From assembly GCA_016801885.1 (NCBI GenBank), contig JAFBJY010001374.1, forward strand, positions 496,001 to 560,000: a DNA stretch of 64,000 bases, given 5' to 3'. The notes beneath the pieces were generated by a model. That model was given only the letters and a program-made list of their open reading frames with translations. It had not been told where the DNA came from and did not search any database. This stretch comes from Toxotes chatareus. Lineage: Eukaryota; Chordata; Actinopteri; Toxotidae. Positions within the stretch are counted from its first letter, which is position 1, and each line of letters begins with the position of its first letter. The position numbers were made by a program, and so were the translations under genes. Positions 21,301 through 33,489 of this stretch are shown here, in pieces.

Positions 21301-24300
21301 CCAAAAAGCAAGACCAATTGGGTGGTTTTTTGATTCGTGCACCATATGATGGAGTCTCATTGAATGATGTTTTGCTTTCGGGGCCCAGCCCCCAAATGAA
21401 AATTTTGGGGGTCTTCCCCAGATTTAGAAGGGGGAACCTGTTGCAGTAACGAATGCCAAAATTTTCCCTACTCTTTATTGTGAGAAAAAAGCCCAAAAAG
21501 ACTTTTTAAAAGGTTCTTGTGGTATCGTGAAATGATCCCCCGGAAGTGGGGGAACTATCACATGCGATACGTTTTAGGAACAGTCCATCCCCGCAGTTGA
21601 AATTTTTTGGACTGAGGAGGGCAGCAGAACTAAAGAGGAAAATCGGCGGTGATGCCAGGCTTTTTGTTGGGGGGGATTTTTTGGATGATCCCCTCCTCAT
21701 TAGCAAAAGATGGGGCCATTGATGCCCTCTCCCCCAAAAAAAGGGGGCCCCATAAAACCCAAACCCTGCAAAAAAATTTAAAAAGCAACAGGGGTGATGA
21801 CTTTTTTCAGCAGAGGAGAAACCGTGACATAAAAGATCTCAACCTCACGGTAGATGACTTCCCTGTACAACCCCAGTCTGGGGGTCAGTTGGAATTTTTG
21901 TCAGACCTTTCACTTTTAAATGCCCCTGGGGCCCAAAAGCCTTTCCCCGCCTTGGCGTTCTGTCAACAATAAACAGCCTGTTTGACCCACGGGGTTTTTT
22001 TGGCCCCTTGACCATTAAAGGCAGACACCCCCTCAGAGAACCCCATCCCAACTTTGGACTGGGCCCACTTGTCTTCCTGAGGCCCAAATTTGAAGTTTGG
22101 GAAAAAAGATGGCATGAGTCCCTGTCAACACTAAAGGGGATTTAAACATCCCTTTTTGCCATTTTTCCCCACCTCAGCCAGCACAGAGAATTGTGTTTTT
22201 TTAAAATGCCGTAAAGCAATCTCTCGGGGGCCCTACCTAAAGGGTCCCCCAAAATGTCGGGGTGACAGTAAAATTTTTGTTTTTAGAAGCCCGCTTCCCC
22301 TCCTGAGCTTAAAAATTTCCCCAAGGTTGGATTTATGTGCAGCTGTGTTGGCTGTTAAAGTTGCAGGTTAGTGATAAAGAAAATTTTTGATCTGAAAAAA
22401 CGATCCAGTTCTACACTGCCCCAGCCGGGGTTGTGTTGGGCTACATAATAATGGAAGGGTTTTGTTATGAAAAAACCCCGTACTAAAATCCGCCCAATAA
22501 ACGCCCAAAAACAATGGAGCTATGTTCCTTCAAGTTGGGCAGACCAGGGTTTTGATGGTTCCAGCTGCCAATTTTCCCAAAACCACATCCCCTTTTGGGA
22601 AACCAGCTTTCGGGCCAACCCGGGAAAAGAAAAAAGGTCAACCCCTGAACAAGAAACATATGATCAAGTGGGGCCAAATCTGATGGGGAATTGACCCAAA
22701 AGATAACATCTGTTACCACAAATCAGCAAAACAAATTTGGGTCAGGGGGGACGGGCTTCTCTGGTTGGAGCTCACTCCCCAAAGGTTTTCCCTTTACCCA
22801 AATTGCTAAATGCTTTTCTCTACAGGGGGCTTTTCCCTGCACTGGATAACTTAAAAGAATGTCTTACCCAGGGGCCCGGCAAAACCAACCCAGAACAAAA
22901 TCATCATCAAGTGTGTGCAGCGTCCCCAACCCTTCGAAGAGCTAAAAATGTATTAATCAAACCGGGATCTCCCAAAACCAGCCCTCTTCAAAAACTTCAT
23001 CCTGTCATTGATAGTAAAGGGTTTATTTGAGAAAAAGCTTGCATTGACCCAGGCACAACTTAAATTTAAACCCACCCAATCATCTTTCCCAACCCCCAAC
23101 CACATTCCTTTTCTTGTCCCCCCATCATAATCTGGGAAAAAAGGAGACATTTCCCAAAAAATTCAATCCGACAAGTGGCCCCTTGGTTGGTGGGAGGAAA
23201 AACCTATCAGCAGTTGTATTCATAGGTTGTCCATGCAGAAGACGGGAGGAAAAAATTGGTAAATGTCTGATTTACCTGTAGAGCGTCAAGGGAAACCACC
23301 TTTCTCTTATTTCCGGACTTGATTTTTTTGGCCCAAAAGGGGGGGTTTATCACCCCCCCCAAAGGTAAACCCAAAAAAAGAAAAAAGGGGGAAAAATTTT
23401 TTTTAATCATGTCCCCCCTTTATTCACATTGAGTTTTGAAAACATGACCTCCCCCAGTTTCATAAATGCACTCTGAGGAATTTTCTCCATCGAGGATTCC
23501 CAAACAAACCCTAACCGTGGGACAAATTTTTGTAGGAGCATGAAAGGGGCAAAAGGATTCCCCTTCATTCGTTCAGGCATAAAAAAGAATACCTCCCTTC
23601 AAAAAAGGAACCTGGGTTTAACCCTCCTCCTCTTCTCCCTTGGGTTTTGCGGGGTATGTTTGGGGTTTGGAAACAGATTCAAACCCCAATGTCCATGAGG
23701 ACCCTTCTAACTGACTCAGGGAAGCCCCTAGTCCCAAAAATTGGCCCAAAGTCGGTACTTTGCCCAATCTTTGGGGCCCGTTGACCCCTGTATCCACCGA
23801 CCCAGGGCTCCTCTTTTTTTAACCCCTTCATTTCTGACTCAGAAAAAAAGGTCCTCTTCCCCCGGGGCCCAGTGGGCTAAAAGGGGAAATTTGCTGAAGA
23901 ATCAGGGGAAAAAGGGTTAAACACTGGCGGGGGCGTTCTGGGCTAGGGGGGCCCAAAAAGGAATATTTGACCCACGCTGCAGACCACGGGGAAGTGGCAA
24001 TCCCAAAAACCCAAAAATCCCCCAGAAAGGGGCGTTTTTTTAATGAAAGACAGTCAGCCCAAAAAGGTCAGTGGCCAAGGGGAATCATTGAAAAGGGCTT
24101 TTAACAAAGAGGGTTTTTAAGTAAAAAAGGGGGGAAAATAAAAATTGGTAAAAAATGGGACAGAAAAACACCTCAGACCCATTTCTGAGGTGGTCACTTT
24201 TTTCCCGGGGGGCAGAAAGGTTGGGCGTGTCTTTGAACTCCCCAACCTTCGGGACAAAATGATTGATTTTGGGAAAGTTTTTTCCCAAATCCTACTCCAG

Positions 24301-24330
24301 CTGGTAAAGTCCCCTGAAACCTGGTTGGAG
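21301..24330 (+). pseudogene. BEL/Pao pol, copy B (RT, RNase H, integrase)
   Basis: Second copy of the pol region. YDGVSLNDVLLSGP is intact at 21344-21385 (RT fingers/palm). The YVDD box near 21664-21690 reads as FVGGDFLDD. KDLNLTVDDFPVQ lies at 21832-21870, FDPRGF near 21975, RLDLCAAVLAVKVAG at 22324-22368 (RNase H side) and QWSYVPS near 22511-22531. KLHPVIDS is near 22993-23020, and the integrase tail has SSPLG/GV near 23630 and TDSGKP near 23715. The C-terminal ISEVVTFF is near 24181-24205. It continues directly from gag and protease upstream, so 17925-24785 is one complete but damaged element of about 6.4 kb plus an LTR. Confidence 0.88.
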
Positions 24331-24785
24331 GCACGGGGGGGTTTAAAACAGGTAGTGGCATATTTTCCCCCCATATGCCAGGCAGGATGTAGGGGGTTAA
24401 ATGGGTTTGGTTTTTTGTGTGTTTGGTGCAGCCTGGTGGTGGCTTTTGGGGTCGTTCAGTAGGGGGTGTTTGGTGGGGGTTTTTTGTCTTACCCGGGTCC
24501 CGGGAAAAGGGGGGTTTGGGGGGTGTCGTTGTCTGCAGTGCCCAGTGTGAGGTTCTCTGGGGGCTTCACCCAAAAAAATTAAAATTGTATTGAAATTTTA
24601 TGTTAACCGGTTGTTTTCCTTTTTCCTTGATTTGGTGCATTTTTTTGCGTTTCATACGCTTATATTAAAATTAAACAATTTTATTTATGCCCGATATATT
24701 TTCTTTTTTTTAAGTATTAATCTATTTGTATTTTTTGTGCTCTCTTTTGTATTTTTAAAAAAGAAACTTTTTTTTCGTCATTAAA
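24330..24785 (+). repeat. BEL/Pao LTR and leader, copy 2
   Basis: Second copy of the 17925-18375 repeat, preceded by the same purine tract (GGCACGGGGGGG, 24331-24342) and ending before ATGCCTCCAAA at 24786. Damage differs between the copies, so disagreements are mostly local flattening, not divergence. Confidence 0.65.
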
Positions 24786-24908
24786 ATGCCTCCAAATTCA
24801 ACAAAACCCCCCTTTTCCCTTGGAGGATTTGGTGATAAAGAGTTTGTTAAGCTATTTTGTATGGCTGTAAACGTTCCCTCAAAAACCCTTTCGGGGGAAA
24901 AAGCATAT
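24786..24908 (+). pseudogene. BEL/Pao gag start, third unit of the array (truncated)
   Basis: Repeats 18376-18505: ATGCCTCCAAA, then CTTGGAGGATTTGG, GCTATTTTGTATGGCTGTAAACGTTCC. Similarity to the first copy is lost after about 24908. A third tandem unit therefore begins but is cut off, replaced or too damaged to follow. Confidence 0.6.
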
Positions 24909-26309
24909 AAACAAGACATTCATAGGCCTACCCACAAACAGATAAACTAATTCAACCAATTTTAGACCCGGAAAAAAAATCTGCCATTGGGGTCCCGAAT
25001 TTTTTGGACCCTTATACTCCGGGATTCACGGGGCGTGTTTCCGTTTTCCCAGACAAAAAAGAGCCTCAGCAGGGGGTAAAAAAACAAATAAATTGCACAA
25101 TATGTTTAAAAAAGATGAAGTTCCAAAAATCTGTACACTGTTCAATTTCCCTGTCAGTAAAAAAAAAGTCTCACCCTGTCCTCTAAAATTTGCACCTGGG
25201 GGGAAAAAAGAAACCCTCAACAGTTTGGGAAGGGGAACGCGCAATGCCATCCCCTCCCCTGTGACGGGACAGTAAAAGGGGGTTTTGTAGAAAAAGGAAG
25301 GGGTGCACTTCCCTTTTTGGTCCCCAAAAACGGGGAAAAAGGGAAAAAAGTGGGCCTCTTACAGTTTAGACTTTTAAGAGACTTTCCCCCTGCTTTTCAA
25401 AGACCTCTTTCCGGGGAAACGTTATAGCCCCTTTCTGGAGGTTTGATAGCTACCTGACCCTGAGCTGCATGACAGAACTGGGTTCTAAAACCTTCTCACG
25501 TCATCATCCGGCAGAAAAATTCTCAGTTTCAGAGACCCTGTTTTCCCTTTTAAAAATTCATTGACCCCTTATTTTTTTCTCACCATGTCTCAAAACGCTA
25601 TCCCCCAAAGCCTTGGGTTTTAGCAACCAGAGAAAGGGGATATTTCCCCCTCAGAGGTTCCGCTCAAAGGGGCGCCTGAAATTCCAGACCCTCCCTCCTC
25701 CCGACAATTAGGGTGTGGGCCCGGAAAACCCATCAGGGGGAAAAAGAGTTTAACAGTTGGTATGAAACAGCTTCTCAGGGCATCTTTCCTTTAAAAAGGG
25801 GAAGCCCTCCCCAGTACTGAAAAAGCGATGTTCTACCCCTTTAGGGGGATGTCCAATTCAGAACCAGTTTCTAAAAAGATACTGGGGTGGACCCTTTCAA
25901 CCCACTGACTTGGCCTCTGATGAAAGTGTTTCTCACCAATTTTGCCCCCTAAACCCTTCCCGTCCCCTTTCCCTTCCATTCCTCTGCCCTCTCCTCCCCT
26001 GCTCAGCCCATCCTCACCACCCCAACGTTTACCTGCTGCTGTCACCTGCTCACCATCTCCCAATAAGCCAGTATAGGGAAACCACTCCTCTCCTCATTCT
26101 CACCCGATAATTTCGACGTCAATGTAAAAACTATTAAAGCACCTCCATCCGTGGTTTAGAAATGGGGGTGAAAACAGATTTACCCAGCTCGTTGAACAAA
26201 AAAAAATGCGGCCCTTACTTTGTGAAATTACAGGGGGAGTTTCTAGGATGTTTTTTATCAGGGTTTTCCCCTACCTGCTTTTAACCTTGAAGGACATGCC
26301 CTTTGACAG
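24909..26309. other. Damaged sequence, no gene recognised
   Basis: Partly flattened sequence. A clearer patch at 25960-26110 (pyrimidine-rich, with CACCTGCTCACCATCTCCCAAT and an AACCACTCCTCTCCTCATT stretch) has the flavour of an LTR or transposon end, but I cannot name it. No reading frame longer than about 80 codons is convincing. Confidence 0.5.
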
Positions 26310-27675
26310 GGCTCCCCATACATGAAAATTACAAAGACAAAAAAGCCGTTTACAGTTTTTGGTTGAAGCTGTAAATTGGTTAAATTTCCTTTATAATATC
26401 TCAGTAGGGGGGGTTTTTAAAAACCAAGATACTTAAAGGGTTGGGGAAGGGAAAAGTAAAGGGGGGGGCCGTAAAACCCAAAAAAGGTGGCTATCCATTT
26501 TTTTAAAAATTTAAAAACCAGTGTTTACCAAGCTTTTGGGGGCGGGTGTTTTGATGAAAAAGGGGGTACGGGGTTCGGGGAAGCAATGTCAGCAAGGGGC
26601 TGGCCCAAAAAGGCCCAAAAACCAAAACCCACCCACCCAGCAGATGATGAAAAAGTTTTTCCCAAACAAATAATTATATTTTTTTTTAAGTTAAATTAAA
26701 ACCACCCCCGAACCCTTGTTTTGAAGTGGATCCCCAAAATACAAACAAAATAACCTTTTTTTAAATTTTTAACTTTAGTCTTAAATTAGTTTTGGGAAAA
26801 TCCCCCCAGTGGCCCACGAACATGAAATTCCCCCCTTTTTTTTATATTTTTTCATCTCATGTCATCTTGGGTAGGGGGGGGTGAAAGGAAAGTGACGGGG
26901 GAAAAGGGGCATGAATGTGGGGGAGGGGTGGAGGAAGGGGTTTGAAAGGGCCGGGGACCCAGAGTGGGGGCCGAAAGTGACATCATAAACAGGGGGGGTA
27001 GACCATGGTGAGGTCGGCCCCGGGGTTGGGGGAGGTTTCAATAAATTTTAAGAAGGGTGTCCTTTTCTCTTTTAAGACCCTTTTGGGTTTAGATCCTTTT
27101 GGGTTTTTTCCTTATCAATCTCCCGAGATTTCTCTCCTCCATATTCAGACCTCTGTTTTGTCAGTCGGGAGATAGAGATTCAGATTTTTTCCCCAAAACC
27201 TCATTCAACCTCTGATTTTTTCTCTTTTTTTTGGGAGTGACATCTCAAAAAAAATTTTTTTCTTTTAATAATTTTTACTTTTTAAAACCGTCATGGGGCT
27301 TTAACCTCAGATGATATTAATTCTTTATTCTAAATAAAATTTTTTTATTTTATCAGGCTAAAGCATTGAACCACATTACCTTCATTTTTTTTTCTCTTTT
27401 CTATAAACCCAAGTGAAGATTCATGGATTTTAAAAATTCAATTGACTCCTCCCCGGGGGAGGTTTTAAAAGGGCCGAGACAGAGAGAGAAAAACCAAAGC
27501 TAATATAAAGAGTGTGAAAGTTACAAACATGGTGTGAAAACTGTTTGGAGCTGCTGTTTTTTTTTCTTCTCTGACTTGTAAATTTTTGGGGAAAGCCTGC
27601 CCCCGGAACAGCCCCAATCTTTTCCACCATGTCAAACCCCTTTCCCATTTCATAGTTTTTGGGTTTCTTTGTTCT

Positions 27676-27780
27676 TCAAGGGAAGTTCAGTGACTTGAAA
27701 ATTCTCTTTTTCCCAGCCACTGATTTCTGTTTTTTCAGTCCCATTTTCTCAGAGACACTCAGTTTTGTTTCTGTCTTCAT
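27676..27780 (-). CDS. Possible 34-codon basic micro-ORF behind a TATA box
   Basis: On the minus strand a TATAAAAA box (27831-27838) is followed about 58 nt later by ATG (27780) and a short frame starting MKTETKLSVSEKMG, lysine-rich and ending at TGA (27676). The right arm keeps both TATAAAAA (38109) and CCACCATGAAGACAG (38171) at almost the same spacing, but its frame breaks after six codons through single-base differences. This could be a first exon or plain chance. Sequence here is damaged, so the frame may be wrong. Function unknown. Confidence 0.15.
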   Translation of the reverse strand: MKTETKLSVSEKMGLKKQKSVAGKKRIFKSLNFP

Positions 27781-28380
27781 GGGGGAGAGTTTCTCTGCTC
27801 CTCACCAAATTTTGGTTCCCCAGATGCAGGTTTTTATACTACAATCCCCTTTAAAAGGCCCGGTTTGCACAGGTGATCCCCATTTATCTTTTTGTGACTT
27901 TTCAAACCAGCTGGCCACCACTGATGATTTAGATGTGTCCTGAGTGTTTGTTTTTTACTTAATAATAATTTCCCAGATCACATTATTGGGATCTTTTTAA
28001 TTTTTTTTCATCAAAAGGATTTTTTTTTTTCTGTTTGCAGTGAAAAAAAAAATTAAAATTTCCCCTTTTGATTAATGTTGTTTGTTGTACAACACTGAAT
28101 CGGGGGTTTTAAAAATTTTAAAAAACAATCCTTATTTATGAACATAAACTTTTAAACAAAAAAAAAAAAGAAAAAAAAATATTAATCCATTTAGATAATA
28201 AAAGGGGTTGATTTTGGTGCCCTTTTAAAATGGGGGGAATTCTCTCTCACACCCCTCCTTCTCTCTCGGGCCTGGCCTCTTAAAAAAACGATGGCAGTGG
28301 CAGTTATTTCTAGGGAAAATTCCCCCAAAAAAACACATCCCCCCCCAAGGGTTCAGTAGGGCGAATGAGTTTGTGACTAA

Positions 28381-28440
28381 AAATGTGTGTATTTGTGTGT
28401 GTGTGTGTGTTTTTAATGTTTTGTGTGTGTGTGTGTGTTT
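28381..28440. repeat. (GT)n microsatellite, interrupted
   Basis: Two GT blocks (28396-28411 and 28421-28438) separated by TTTTAATGTTT. The right arm has the complementary (CA)n at 37517-37537, at the matching place in the inverted duplication. Confidence 0.9.
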
Positions 28441-29770
28441 TTCCCTTTTACACAAACTGATATCTTTTTTGGACTCAGTGGAGATTTTTAAAAGTGTTGG
28501 CTCTCTTGGTGACACAGATTTGTTATAAACCCTTCAGATTTCGGGCCCCATAACGGGGCTAAATAAAAATAGCTTTTGTGGTTCCAGTGTGGCTCCCCTG
28601 ACAAATTCTCCACTTTTTAAAATGAAAGGGGTTATTACACTGACATTAAAAAACTTGAGCTTCACCCAGTGGGATGTGAAGGGGAAGCACCCTGAAACAC
28701 TGCTTTTAAAAGGAAAATGTTTTTGGTGGTTTCCGGAAGTATTAAATTTCGTTTTGCAGACTTCACTTTTTGTAGTTTTAATTTTTAAATAAAAAAAATC
28801 ACCATTTGTTAATCAGTAAATTATAGATTGAAAAGGGGCCCGATTCACATTTGTTATCTATTTGACATTTATTTTTTTGTCCTTAAAAAGGGGGGATGAA
28901 AAATACACCAGAAACTTCTCTCTTCCCATTTTTTTAGTGGGCGTGGTAAAAACCCTGTTGGGGCTGACAGTCTCCCCCCCTTCCTTGTGTTTCGGGGGAG
29001 AACCCCCCTAGTGTTTCTTTTTTTGTTCCCTGTTTGTCTGTGTTCTTGTCTTGTGTGTGTAGGCCGGGGTGTGGTTGGCTTACTTTGGGTTTCCTCAGGC
29101 TCCTGTCCCCCTACGATACCTCATCAAACACCTCACCCCAAAAGGTGTAATTAACACCCTTCTTCTCCCACCATTTGTCAGTTAAGTAGTGTTAATACTC
29201 CTGTTAATGATAATTTTTGATTTTGAGCAGGTGGATAAAGCTCAGTGTTGATTAAATGGGAGCTAAAATTCCCCCTCCACCTGTGTCTGGCTAAAGCCCG
29301 ACACTTAAATAAATTCTCTTGTGGGGACAAAAAACAGTTTTTCCCAGTGCGTCACTGAAAACCTCCATTTCTGTGGGGGGGAAAATTTGGGGGCTGGTTT
29401 CTCATCCTTCATCCTTTGTTTTTTTCCCTTTCCTTAACCTTTCAAATATACATTTGTTTCAATTTAATTTGATGTAATTTTAAAGAAATGATGTAAACAA
29501 ATATTTAATCATTTTCTCAGTCCTGTTTTTATCCCACCACATTGTGTCCTCTCAGAGATAATGATCCCATCCATTATTTTCCCTGATACAAACCCATTTA
29601 ATTTATAAATAAAAAGGAAATTGCATTTCTGTTTTAGATATAATGAATAACCCAAGCCCCCACTGGGCAGAAGCTCACTGTTTTTCCCCGGTCCTTTGTC
29701 TGGGGTTTCCCCCGACCCATTTCTATCACAGAGGTGAACCATACACTTCAACAAAAAGACGGGAAACACA

Positions 29771-31449
29771 GTGGCATGCGGGAAATCCAAAAAAATTTTA
29801 TGAAAAACAAGCAAAACAAAAACCCGTGTTTATTTTAGAACCAGACCAGGGGTATGGGGGAGCTTGACCCCGGGGGAATTTACTGATAACGTAACTTTTT
29901 CCATGTGGATTTTTCTGGGGGGTGGAATGCAAGTATAGTTCTGGGGGCCCCAGTCATCCCCTTTTGGTTTAGAACCTCCCCAAACCTGCCCCTGGCATGT
30001 AAAACAAAAGAAAAAAAAGACAGGTTTTTTAGAATCGAACCCAAAGTTACAAGATGCATCTCCTTTTAAACCACAGGGAACCAGTCCTGAAAGATATTTG
30101 TTGAAAGTTTCCAAAAGTTGATACAATTCATTTTTTAATTCAGGTTGCCCCCAACGTCTTAAAAAAGAAAAACCCGGAACTTCTTCCCCCCATGGGGGGG
30201 GCACCAGATGGCATAGGGGGTTACGGGAAAAGGACCCCAGACCCCCCTTATTTTTGGGAAGGGGACATTGTGAATGGGTATTTTTGGATATGGTTTTAAG
30301 CCTCCCCAACAAGTTCTATTTTACTGAAGTTTAAATAAATGTGCCCCTTTTTCCCTCTACCACTAAAACCCTTTGCAAAAAGGAAACCCCAAATCAGGTC
30401 TTCCGACACCCAACGACTCGGGAATCCTTTGAAAGGTCCTGTCCTGTTTCTGGGAAACCCCGGGGCAGGGATTTTAACCAACCATATTCCAGTTGACTGC
30501 CAACAAAAGGGTGATTTGGGGGATGATGGCCCTTTTCCCAGTGCAAAAGAAAGGCCCTTTTGGGCAATGTTGATGGAGAAAGGGAAACCCCGGGAAAGGG
30601 AAGGGAAGCAAAAAAATGGAGCGGGAGGAAGGCAAAGAAAAGGAACAGGAGGGGGGGCAAAGAGAAAAGGGTTGAAAAAGCCATTGCCCAAAGGGTGGTC
30701 CTGATGGGACTGGCAAACCCTATCTCCCGATGTTTAAAGTTCAGTGGGAGATTGGCTTGTAGTCTTTTATAACCTGCACTGGTGGTTAGCAAAGGCTCCC
30801 CGGGGGGGGTTTTTTATCATAAAAGATGTGGGGAAAAATTTTCCCCCACCCTCGGGGCCCCAAAACCCTTTCCATAAAAAGGGGGTGAAAAGGACAAAAT
30901 ATGTTTTAAAATTTTACCATATTCTAAAACTTGGGGACTGTCAAAAGGTTTAAAGCAGGACGGGGAAATTTATAAAATTGTCTGCTAAAGTCATGGACTT
31001 CAGGGAAAAGCTTTACCTATACTTTTAAAAATCTAAATGGGTGATTAATACAGTCGGGGAATACTCGGGGGGTTCACTTTTCAATTATTGTTTTTTGTCA
31101 GATGTGTTTGTGGTTTTTTCGGGGTGCCCTTTGGGGGAATATTTCAGTTGAGGGAAAAAAGAGATTTGGAAATTAATTATTAGCCCTTTTTAAGGGAACC
31201 CCAAAAACCCACCCCCCTCCCCCATTTTTTTAACCAAACCCGCCCCCCCCTTTCCCAACCCCAAAACCCCCCCCTCAAATTTACCCCTACAAAATTTTAC
31301 CCCCCAACTCCCCCTAACCTCCCACCCCTAACCCCAAAATACAACCCCAAAAAACAAAAAACAAAAAGCAAAAAATCCGTTTCCCTTTTAACCCCCAAAA
31401 AAGAAAAAAATGCCCCAAAAACCCCTTTTTTCCCGTCCTTCCCCCCAAC
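29771..31449. other. Damaged spacer sequence with no recognised gene
   Basis: Starts the spacer between the inverted arms. A minus-strand frame of 160 codons (29830-30312) and overlapping frames at 30296-30792 are open but match no family I know and contain run-derived Pro/Phe stretches. Positions 31195-31450 are strongly C-rich on the + strand (runs of 3-8 C), probably flattened sequence. I assign no function. Confidence 0.5.
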
Positions 31450-33300
31450 CCCCAAAATTTGACTTCAATAAAAAACAAAAAAACAGCCCCTTCCTTTTCC
31501 AATACTTCCCTTTACCAAAAGAAACCCAGGAACTCCCAAAACCCAAAACCCATCCACAGGCCCCCTCTCCTTCTCCCCCATCCCCTTTGGCGTCTCAAAC
31601 TTGTCTCCCCCAGAAAAAACCCCCCCCTTTACCTGGGTCCCATCCCCTCCCCCCATTGGGCCCGTCTCCCCCCTCTCCCTCCCCCCCATCCCCCAGCATC
31701 CCTTAAAACCCCCCCACCACTGGTTCTGTCCCCATCTTCCTTAAACTTGCCAATCACTCCCCTCCCAAAAAAAAAAAACCGTTTTGGGCCCAAAAAACCT
31801 CGACAACTTCCCGACCCCCCTTTTCCCCCCGTCTTAACCACAACTCCCGCAATACCTTCCCCCCCCAGTCTTTGGAAAAAATTCCAATCGGTTTCCCCCC
31901 CCACCACCTTTTTTCTCTTTTCTCCAAAATTACCAATGACCTCCTCCCTTTGCCGACTCTGGTTCCCCCAGCATCCTCCCTCCTTGACCTCAGCACTGTT
32001 TTGACACCATCAACCACTCCATCCCCACTCCCAAAACCCCCCAATCATAATTAATCATCTAATTCAATTCAATTCAATTCAATTTTAAATATATTTACTT
32101 ACAATCAAAAATTTCTCCCCAAAACACTTTTCAGAGACCCAGGCAAGCCGGGGGCAGTGGGGGAAAAACTCTCTTGGCATCACTGGGTTTAGCACTCCCC
32201 CGGGTTTCCCTTCCCACCTCTCGGATCGTCCCCCCCTACATCTCCCTCAAACTTTAAAACCCATACCCCCCAGTCACTCCCGGGGGTCCCCCGGGTGGTC
32301 CCAAAACCCCCCCTCTTCTCCTCTACATTTTACCTCTTGGACACATTATCCATTTTTATTGCTCACTGATAACTCCACCTCCATACCCCAGTCATTTCTC
32401 CACCAACCGAACCCTAACCCGACATTAAAAAAAGGATGGAAAAAACTTTCTAAAACTCAACAGCAATAAAAAAGAACTCATCATCTTTGGGCCCCCAAAA
32501 CTCTCCCCCTCTGCCCCGGACTTCTCCCCCATTCGCCCCGGGCACAATGTTTTACCCCTCCCCCCCGTGTAAACCTCAGCATCACAATGGACCCCACCCC
32601 TTTAAAACCCCCTTGGGAACATCACCGGACATCCCTTCCACCTACACAACATTTTCTTTGTCCCCCTCTCTCGCCCATGAAATATATCCCTGTTTGTAAC
32701 CTCCAGATTTTGACTACTGCCCTTTGCATTCTTCACGGGCTTCCCTCACGGCCTTCAAAAATTCAATACAAAATTTAGCTGCTTGGTTGCTCATCCCCCT
32801 CCTCCCGAACCACCACCCCCATTCTCAAACGGGTCCCCTGGCTCCCTGTCCAATGGTTTTCCCAAAATAAACTCCTCCTCCTCACCTAAAACCCCAAAAA
32901 CCTTGCCCCCCTTACTGATCTCCTCCCTAGCCCTTCCCCCACCCCTAAACTCCCCGATCATCGGCTCCCAAAATCCCCGACCCCAATCATCAGAACCCAA
33001 ACCGAAACCCTTGGGGCCGGGGCCCTTTTCCCCTGCCCCCCCCAAACCTCCCCAAAATCTCCCTCAACAAATCAAACTCGAATAAAACCCAAAACCCTTT
33101 AAATCCCCGCTCAAAAACCCCCTTCTTCTGGCATTCCCCTGAACCCCTCATCTCTCCCACACTTGTCCTTCTCACCCGTTTTTCATTGTTTCTGTTCTGT
33201 TTTTGTTTTTTTATGTCACTTCCATTGTCCAGCGTCTTTTTAGCACCGGAAAACACTATACAAATTTGGGAAAAATTTTTTATTATTATTATTAAAATTT
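31450..33300 (+). mobile_element. L2-clade LINE, reverse transcriptase and 3' end (damaged)
   Basis: Non-LTR retrotransposon of the L2 type. Readable pieces: P-K-K-x-G then RQLPDPPF-like text (family NYRPISNLPF) near 31770-31830; KITNDLL near 31925-31945; DLSxxFDTINHS spread over frames at 31985-32022; PLTPGVPQGSVLGPLLF-like text near 32270-32330 with the polymerase Asp pair degraded near 32362-32372; LNSNKKEL at 32456-32479; and WLP-like text near 32838. The 3' end at 33230-33265 (TTTTTAGCACCGGAAAACACTATACAAAT) and the (ATT)n tail at 33280-33295 are characteristic of L2. A smaller repeat is nested at 32050-32190. Confidence 0.82.
32050..32190 (-). mobile_element. Nested 3'-end fragment of an L2-type LINE, inserted in the LINE at 31450-33300
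   Basis: TAATTCAATTCAATTCAATTC at 32060, followed by AAATATATTTACTTACAATC...CTTTTCAGAGACCCAGGCAAG, matches the start of the repeats at 40210 and 58000 (tail TTGAA repeats when read on the minus strand). It interrupts the RT frame between FDTINHS and the next conserved block, so it inserted into the older LINE. Confidence 0.7.
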
Positions 33301-33489
33301 AAAAAAAATGAGGGACATTAAGTTTGAAACCTGAAAGGGTTCTCCGTCCCCAGGGCCATAACTCCTAATTTTCAGTGAGTCCCTTTTACATGTTTTTTTA
33401 TTAACAAAATCTCGGGGTGTTACAGTCAGGAAATAATCTCTGTCAATTTTGTTTGTGTTTCATTTGTCCTGTGAGTTTTGCTTTTTTTG

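Larger units (their letters stand above)
26310..29770 (-). repeat. Left arm of a large inverted duplication (about 3.4 kb)
   Basis: The reverse complement aligns collinearly with 36190-39410. Anchors (left arm versus right arm): 29520-29560 and 36630-36660 (ACACAATGTGGTGGGAT); 28500-28560 and 37390-37480; 27900-27950 and 37990-38030 (ACATCTAAATCATC); 27540-27560 and 38380-38400 (TTTCACACCATGTTTG); 27130-27200 and 38440-38515; 26940-26990 and 38660-38700 (TTTATGATGTCACTTT). The left arm carries about 280 bp (27250-27530) absent from the right. No transposase or RT is readable inside, so it is either a segmental duplication or an unrecognised element. Confidence 0.85.

Noticed and set aside
29830..30312. 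160-codon minus-strand frame
   Set aside because: Lies in the damaged zone, contains run-derived Phe and Pro stretches and matches no family by eye; kept only as a note in the region entry.
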